From: Spirochaetaceae bacterium
GTDB lineage: Bacteria > Spirochaetota > Spirochaetia > SZUA-6 > Bin103
Length of the DNA stretch: 8,617 nucleotides
Reading direction: 5' to 3'
Assembly: GCA_026710565.1 (NCBI GenBank)
Contig: JAPOQV010000518.1
Span: 1 to 8,617, forward strand
In this document: piece after piece, positions 6,334-8,617 of the stretch
Position numbering within the stretch: the stretch's first letter is position 1
Layout of the letters: each line of letters opens with the position of its first letter
The notes under the pieces: generated by a model
What the model saw: the letters and a program-made list of their open reading frames with translations, nothing else
Told to the model about the DNA's origin: nothing
The model's database searches: none
Program-made: the position numbers and the translations under genes

Positions 6334-7247
6334 TGGCTCGATCTGAGTCGTGGCGTTACGAGAAGCTGACCTGGCCGGAGATCAACGAGGCGGTGAAGCA
6401 GGAGCGGGTGGTGGTCTGCCCGGTGGGATCGACCGAGCAGCACGGGCCGCATCTGCCACTGGACGTGGACGTGGTGTGCCCGTGCGGAGTCGCCGAGGCG
6501 GCGGCGCGCCTGGTTCCCGAAGAGGTGCTGGTCATGTCCCCGTTCGTGCACGGCTACGCCGCGCACGTGATGGACTTCCCCGGCACCACCAGCATCCACT
6601 GGGAGCACTTCATCAAGTGCATCGTCGACATCGGCGCCAGCCTCGCCTACCACGGCTTCAAGAAGATCGTCTTCCTCAACGGCCACGGCTCCAACATGCC
6701 CAACCTGGACCTGGCGGCGCGCCGCGTGAACCTGGAGACCGACGCCGAGTGCCTGACCTGCTCGTGGTGGCAGCTCCTGATGGTGGATCCGGAGTTCATG
6801 CCGAGCTGGCGCGAGAGCCGCTTTCCCGGCGGCATCGCCCACGCCTGCGAGCTGGAGACCTCCGTCTACCTCCATCTGGCCGAGGATGACGTGCGCAAGG
6901 ACCTGATCGCCGACGGCAAGATCGCCTACCACCGCTACGAGTCCGACTTCTTCTATACCGACCTGTACGGCCACGGGCCCGGCAACGTCACCTCCTGGAC
7001 CGCGTCCTACAGCGACACCGGCGTGCTCGGGGAGCCGACGCTGGCCACGAAGGAGAAGGGCGAGCGCGCCGTCCGGGAGGCGTCGCGGCAGCTCGCGCGC
7101 ATGATCAGCGAGTTCCGCGCCCGCCCCAAGCCGCCGCGCGGCGACCACCACGTGACGCCGCCGACCATGCCGATGCCGTGGGGCCAGGCGGAGCGCCCAA
7201 GCGCCCCTGGCGACGTGCACGGGGGATCAAACGAACCTGCCCGGTAG
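6333..7247 (+). CDS. Creatininase (creatinine amidohydrolase)-family hydrolase
   Basis: Metal-dependent amidohydrolase of the creatininase superfamily, which includes creatininase, the formamide hydrolase ArfB and the mycofactocin peptidase MftE; cytoplasmic, 304 aa. The metal-site signature GSTEQHGPHLPLDVD holds E35, H37 and D44/D46, then comes NGHGSN with H118, and HACELETS with E173 and E175. Compared with Pseudomonas creatininase (ligands E34, H36, D45, H120, E122), the glutamate two residues after the second histidine is a serine here (S120), as in the NGHGxN subfamilies, so E173 or E175 is the probable replacement ligand. True creatinine hydrolysis is therefore not implied. The catalytic domain ends near 260 and is followed by a roughly 40-residue Pro/Gly/His-rich tail (KPPRGDHHVTPP, PMPWGQ) with no family counterpart I recognise. 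It starts on a TGATG overlap with the GH38 gene and appears to be the last intact gene of the operon. Confidence 0.92.
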   Translation: MARSESWRYEKLTWPEINEAVKQERVVVCPVGSTEQHGPHLPLDVDVVCPCGVAEAAARLVPEEVLVMSPFVHGYAAHVMDFPGTTSIHWEHFIKCIVDIGASLAYHGFKKIVFLNGHGSNMPNLDLAARRVNLETDAECLTCSWWQLLMVDPEFMPSWRESRFPGGIAHACELETSVYLHLAEDDVRKDLIADGKIAYHRYESDFFYTDLYGHGPGNVTSWTASYSDTGVLGEPTLATKEKGERAVREASRQLARMISEFRARPKPPRGDHHVTPPTMPMPWGQAERPSAPGDVHGGSNEPAR

Positions 7248-7262
7248 CCGACTGCCCGGCTT

Positions 7263-7568
7263 GTGACAGACCGAGATTGCGATCCGCCCCGGACCTCGGT
7301 TCCTCCCGCTTCGCCGCCGCTGGTGCTCGATGCGGCAGGAAGGCAGAAGCTCGTCGAGGACGCGGCCGGCAAGAGCGCGCGTCAGGTCCGCCGCATGCTG
7401 GCCGACCTGGAACCGGAGCTGGCGACGCCGGCCGACCGGATGCGCCCGCTCGGCGACGGCCGCTACGAGTTGAAGGCGGTCATCGACGCCGACTGCCACC
7501 AGGGGCTGGAGGAGCTCCGCGGCTCGCGCACGTGGTGCAGTCGCACTGGCCGGCTATCGTTCAGTTGA
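7263..7568 (+). pseudogene. Decayed fragment of an HNH-endonuclease-type protein (middle region only)
   Basis: An open frame of 101 codons from GTG 7263. The part from about 7320 to 7523 (PLVLDAAGRQKLVEDAAGKS, then RQVRRMLADLEPELATPADR, MRPLGDGRYELKAVIDADC, GLEELRG) resembles the linker region of long bacterial HNH-endonuclease proteins, in which ELRG is normally followed by LLSH and later by the C-terminal HNH domain. Neither the N-terminal helical domain nor the HNH motif is present. After ELR the frame changes character, and the sequence LAHV appears in another frame (around 7522), suggesting a frameshift or deletion at that point. No ribosome binding site precedes the GTG, which lies 15 bp after the creatininase stop. 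Best read as a remnant of a multi-copy family; assignment is from memory of the family pattern. Confidence 0.5.
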
Positions 7569-7691
7569 TCAGCACGTAATCCGCTGCCGGTACTGGTCGG
7601 GATCCGGCGAGTTTCTTCCGTAACGGGACATTCGCGCGACATTTCGCCGCCACTCTTTCCACAACGAGGCACAACGTCCTCGAATCCAGCA

Positions 7692-7704
7692 GGGGTGAAA
7701 CCCC
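7692..7704 (+). promoter_or_regulatory. Leader hairpin abutting the Shine-Dalgarno sequence
   Basis: GGGGT-GAA-ACCCC forms a 5-bp stem with a GAA loop, ending one base before the GGGGAGGAG ribosome binding site. Its CCCC arm could alternatively pair with a neighbouring G-run, so it might modulate access to the ribosome binding site. A regulatory role is inference only. Confidence 0.3.
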
Positions 7705-7713
7705 GGGGAGGAG
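7705..7713 (+). promoter_or_regulatory. Ribosome binding site of the secreted-protein gene
   Basis: GGGGAGGAG ends 5 bases before ATG 7719. This makes ATG 7719 the likely start, eight codons after a GTG at 7695 in the same frame. Confidence 0.75.
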
Positions 7714-7718
7714 ACACG

Positions 7719-8264
7719 ATGGTGTTCACGAAGAAGAGGATGCTGCTGATGGCGATGCTCTGCGCCTTCATGGCGGTGGCGGCCGTCATCGTCTTCGCAG
7801 ACAACGGCGAGGGGGGCGGCAGCGAGCACGGCGCGGGAGGCGAGAGCGGCAGTGAAGCCGGTGGCGAGCACGGCGCCGGAGGCGAAGGCGGCGGTGAGGC
7901 CAGCGGCGAGGAAGGCGGAACGCGCCTGCCGCCCGACGCGGTGTTCGGCCAGGAGCGCAGGGGATCGGTCCTGATCCTGGGCTACGTCCCGGAGGCGGGC
8001 GGCTTCGTCGGCGTGGTGGGGAACATCAGCAACGCCACGCTGCAGCAGGTGCGGGTCGAGGTGCACCTGTTCGGCCCGAGCATCGAGCTCGGTCCGACGA
8101 CGCCGGTCGATCTGGCGCCCGGTCAGTGGATCCCGGTGTGGCTGCCAGACGAGGGCAACCGCTTTACCGAGTGGGTACCGCACGCGGAAGTCGGGCCACA
8201 GTCCGGCAGCGGCGGCGAAGGCGGCGGCGAGCACGGGTCTGGCGGCGAACGCGGCGGCAGTTGA
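7719..8264 (+). CDS. Secreted protein: Gly/Glu/His-rich repeats flanking a small beta-rich core (FxLYD-like)
   Basis: 181 aa, no enzyme motif. Residues 1-27 are a Sec-type signal peptide: KKR, then a hydrophobic core, with likely cleavage after VFA (27/28). C15 is not in a proper lipobox, so I do not call a lipoprotein. Residues 28-67 are a low-complexity linker of Gly, Glu, Ser and His, including two 14-residue repeats beginning EHGAGGE. The core (about 68-160) alternates hydrophobic strands: SVLILGYVPE, GGFVGVVGNISN, QQVRVEVHLFG, ELGPTTPVDLAPGQWIPVWL. This G-V-V-G-N-x-S followed by V-x-V-x-L and LAPGQ pattern resembles FxLYD-type extracellular beta sandwiches. The tail (161-181) returns to Gly/Glu/His-rich sequence (GEGGGEHGSGGERGG), mirroring the N-terminal linker. 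It is preceded by its own leader and ribosome binding site, so is probably a single-gene unit. The role is unknown; envelope or periplasmic binding or scaffold functions are possible. Confidence 0.8.
   Translation: MVFTKKRMLLMAMLCAFMAVAAVIVFADNGEGGGSEHGAGGESGSEAGGEHGAGGEGGGEASGEEGGTRLPPDAVFGQERRGSVLILGYVPEAGGFVGVVGNISNATLQQVRVEVHLFGPSIELGPTTPVDLAPGQWIPVWLPDEGNRFTEWVPHAEVGPQSGSGGEGGGEHGSGGERGGS
7824..7907 (+). repeat. Two 42-bp tandem repeats in the secreted-protein gene
   Basis: Units at 7824-7865 and 7866-7907 both begin GAGCACGGCG and match at 35 of 42 positions by eye. They encode 14-residue repeats identical at 11 positions. A partial third copy (GAGCACGG...) appears near the 3' end of the gene at 8229. 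Several differences are silent third-position changes, so the peptide is better conserved than the DNA. Confidence 0.8.
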
Positions 8265-8273
8265 GGCTCCGCC

Positions 8274-8286
8274 GGGCCACCGGCCC
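8274..8286 (+). terminator. Small hairpin after the secreted-protein gene
   Basis: GGGCC-ACC-GGCCC, a 5-bp stem with a 3-base loop, starting 10 bases after the TGA. It has no T-tract and may be secondary to the larger inverted repeat at 8298-8331. Confidence 0.25.
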
Positions 8287-8297
8287 ACGGTCACACG

Positions 8298-8331
8298 GGA
8301 CGCGGCGCTCTCACCCGGGGGCGCCGCGTCC
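8298..8331. terminator. Strong 11-bp inverted repeat, probable terminator of the secreted-protein gene
   Basis: GGACGCGGCGC (8298-8308) pairs perfectly with GCGCCGCGTCC (8321-8331) around a 12-base loop. It lies 33 bp after the secreted-protein stop codon. Only TT follows on the plus strand, so termination would not be the classical U-tract type. The stop codon of the minus-strand ORF (8311-8313) lies in the loop, which would fit a shared element between convergent genes. Confidence 0.6.
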
Positions 8332-8529
8332 TTGCGTGGAGCGCCCCGGCACCCCCTTACGCCCTTGCGCCACCGCGCCGCAGATCACCATCTCCCAGCC
8401 GTCCACCAGGACCGCCGCCGGCTGCCCGGTCGTGCGGTGCAGCGTCTGCAGCAGCCGGCGGAAGCGCCCCGGCGCGTTGACGCGGCGGGGCGGGATTCCC
8501 GCTTCGTCCTCCCGAGACGACAGTCTCAA
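8311..8529 (-). CDS. Small hypothetical protein or gene remnant
   Basis: 72 codons from a TTG at 8529 with no convincing ribosome binding site; an in-frame TGA about 15 bp upstream prevents extension. The codons from about residue 15 to 60 are strongly G/C-ending, and the peptide has ordinary composition (RVNAPGRFRRLLQTLHRTTG, then QPAAVLVDGWEMVICGAVAQ), unlike the Pro/Arg/Ala-rich products of the opposite strand. I recognise no family. It could be a short real protein convergent with the secreted-protein gene, or the remaining piece of a larger gene cut by rearrangement. Confidence 0.33.
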   Translation of the reverse strand: MRLSSREDEAGIPPRRVNAPGRFRRLLQTLHRTTGQPAAVLVDGWEMVICGAVAQGRKGVPGRSTQGRGAPG

Positions 8530-8581
8530 GGGACCATCCCCGTGTCAGGCCGGGCGCCCGCGCCGGAAGCCGGCCACGAGA

Positions 8582-8595
8582 GGGGGGGGGGGGGG
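8582..8595 (+). repeat. Poly-G run of 14 at the window's right end
   Basis: Fourteen consecutive G bases followed shortly by another six-G run (GCGGGGGGCGCC). Such a run is unlike anything else in the window and sits close to the end, so it may be a true homopolymer, a sequencing artefact or a contig-end error. Confidence 0.7.
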
Positions 8596-8617
8596 AGACG
8601 CGGGGGGCGCCACCCTC

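Larger units (their letters stand above)
7569..7718 (+). promoter_or_regulatory. Intergenic region carrying the leader of the secreted-protein gene
   Basis: About 150 bp between the HNH remnant and the secreted-protein gene. It is less GC-rich than its surroundings in parts (for example GAGTTTCTTCCGTAACGGG near 7610-7628), as expected if it holds a promoter. I could not choose a convincing -35/-10 pair. The only clear structure is the hairpin at its 3' end. Confidence 0.35.

Noticed and set aside
5757..7220. Minus-strand ORF (487 codons) opposite the GH38 end and the creatininase gene
   Set aside because: Antisense shadow; begins and ends without signals and lacks domains.
7246..7261. Hairpin AGCCG/CGGCT over the creatininase stop as a terminator of the operon
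   Set aside because: Only 5 bp with no T-tract; such stems are common by chance at this GC content.
7719..7800. Lipoprotein signal for the secreted protein
   Set aside because: The only cysteine (C15) is preceded by Ala-Met-Leu, not a lipobox, and is followed by 12 more hydrophobic residues; a Sec signal peptide cut after VFA fits better.
8311..8529. Antitoxin-like (Phd/YefM) reading of the small minus-strand ORF
   Set aside because: The segment QPAAVLVDGWEM only loosely recalls antitoxin sequences, and no toxin gene lies beside it.

Overview
The window is bacterial DNA of very high GC content, with strongly G/C-ending codons in every gene I accept. The organism cannot be fixed from sequence alone. 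A mannosidase-type GH38 hydrolase, a creatininase-family hydrolase, an SDR enzyme, a decayed HNH-endonuclease fragment and a membrane protein ending in GLEK/GLAQ repeats together suggest an environmental or host-associated high-GC lineage, such as a Spirochaetota-like metagenome assembly. That is only a guess from gene mix.

Layout. (1) 1-573, plus strand: the C-terminal two thirds of a short-chain dehydrogenase/reductase, cut by the left edge. (2) 594-1097, minus strand: a small two-helix membrane protein with a 4-residue tandem repeat, convergent with the SDR gene. A 7-bp inverted repeat (585-608) sits between them. (3) 1098-1175: a divergent intergenic region with a short direct and inverted repeat. 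(4) 1176-7247, plus strand: four tightly packed genes, namely a cation-dependent-type O-methyltransferase, glutaminyl-tRNA synthetase (glnS), a GH38 alpha-mannosidase-like hydrolase and a creatininase-family amidohydrolase. Each junction is a stop/start overlap or an overlap of a few tens of bases at most, so this is almost certainly one transcription unit with coupled translation. (5) 7263-7568: a decayed middle piece of an HNH-endonuclease-type protein. (6) 7719-8264, plus strand: a secreted protein in which Gly/Glu/His-rich repeats flank a small beta-sandwich-like core. (7) 8298-8331: a strong 11-bp inverted repeat between this gene and a weakly supported minus-strand ORF (8311-8529). (8) The right edge runs into a 14-G homopolymer and G-rich sequence that may be an assembly or sequencing artefact.

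How the genes may work together: GH38 and creatininase-family enzymes are both hydrolases (glycosidic bonds and cyclic/linear amides) and, with the neighbouring SDR, could belong to a catabolic locus. glnS is a housekeeping gene caught in the same unit. No sequence feature proves a common pathway. I found no CRISPR array, tRNA, rRNA, insertion sequence or defence system, and no clear case for a wholly new system. The most unusual items are the GlnRS signature loop (MTGKR in place of the usual MSKR-type loop), the missing conventional start codon for the GH38 gene, the repeat-bearing membrane protein and the repeat-flanked secreted protein.
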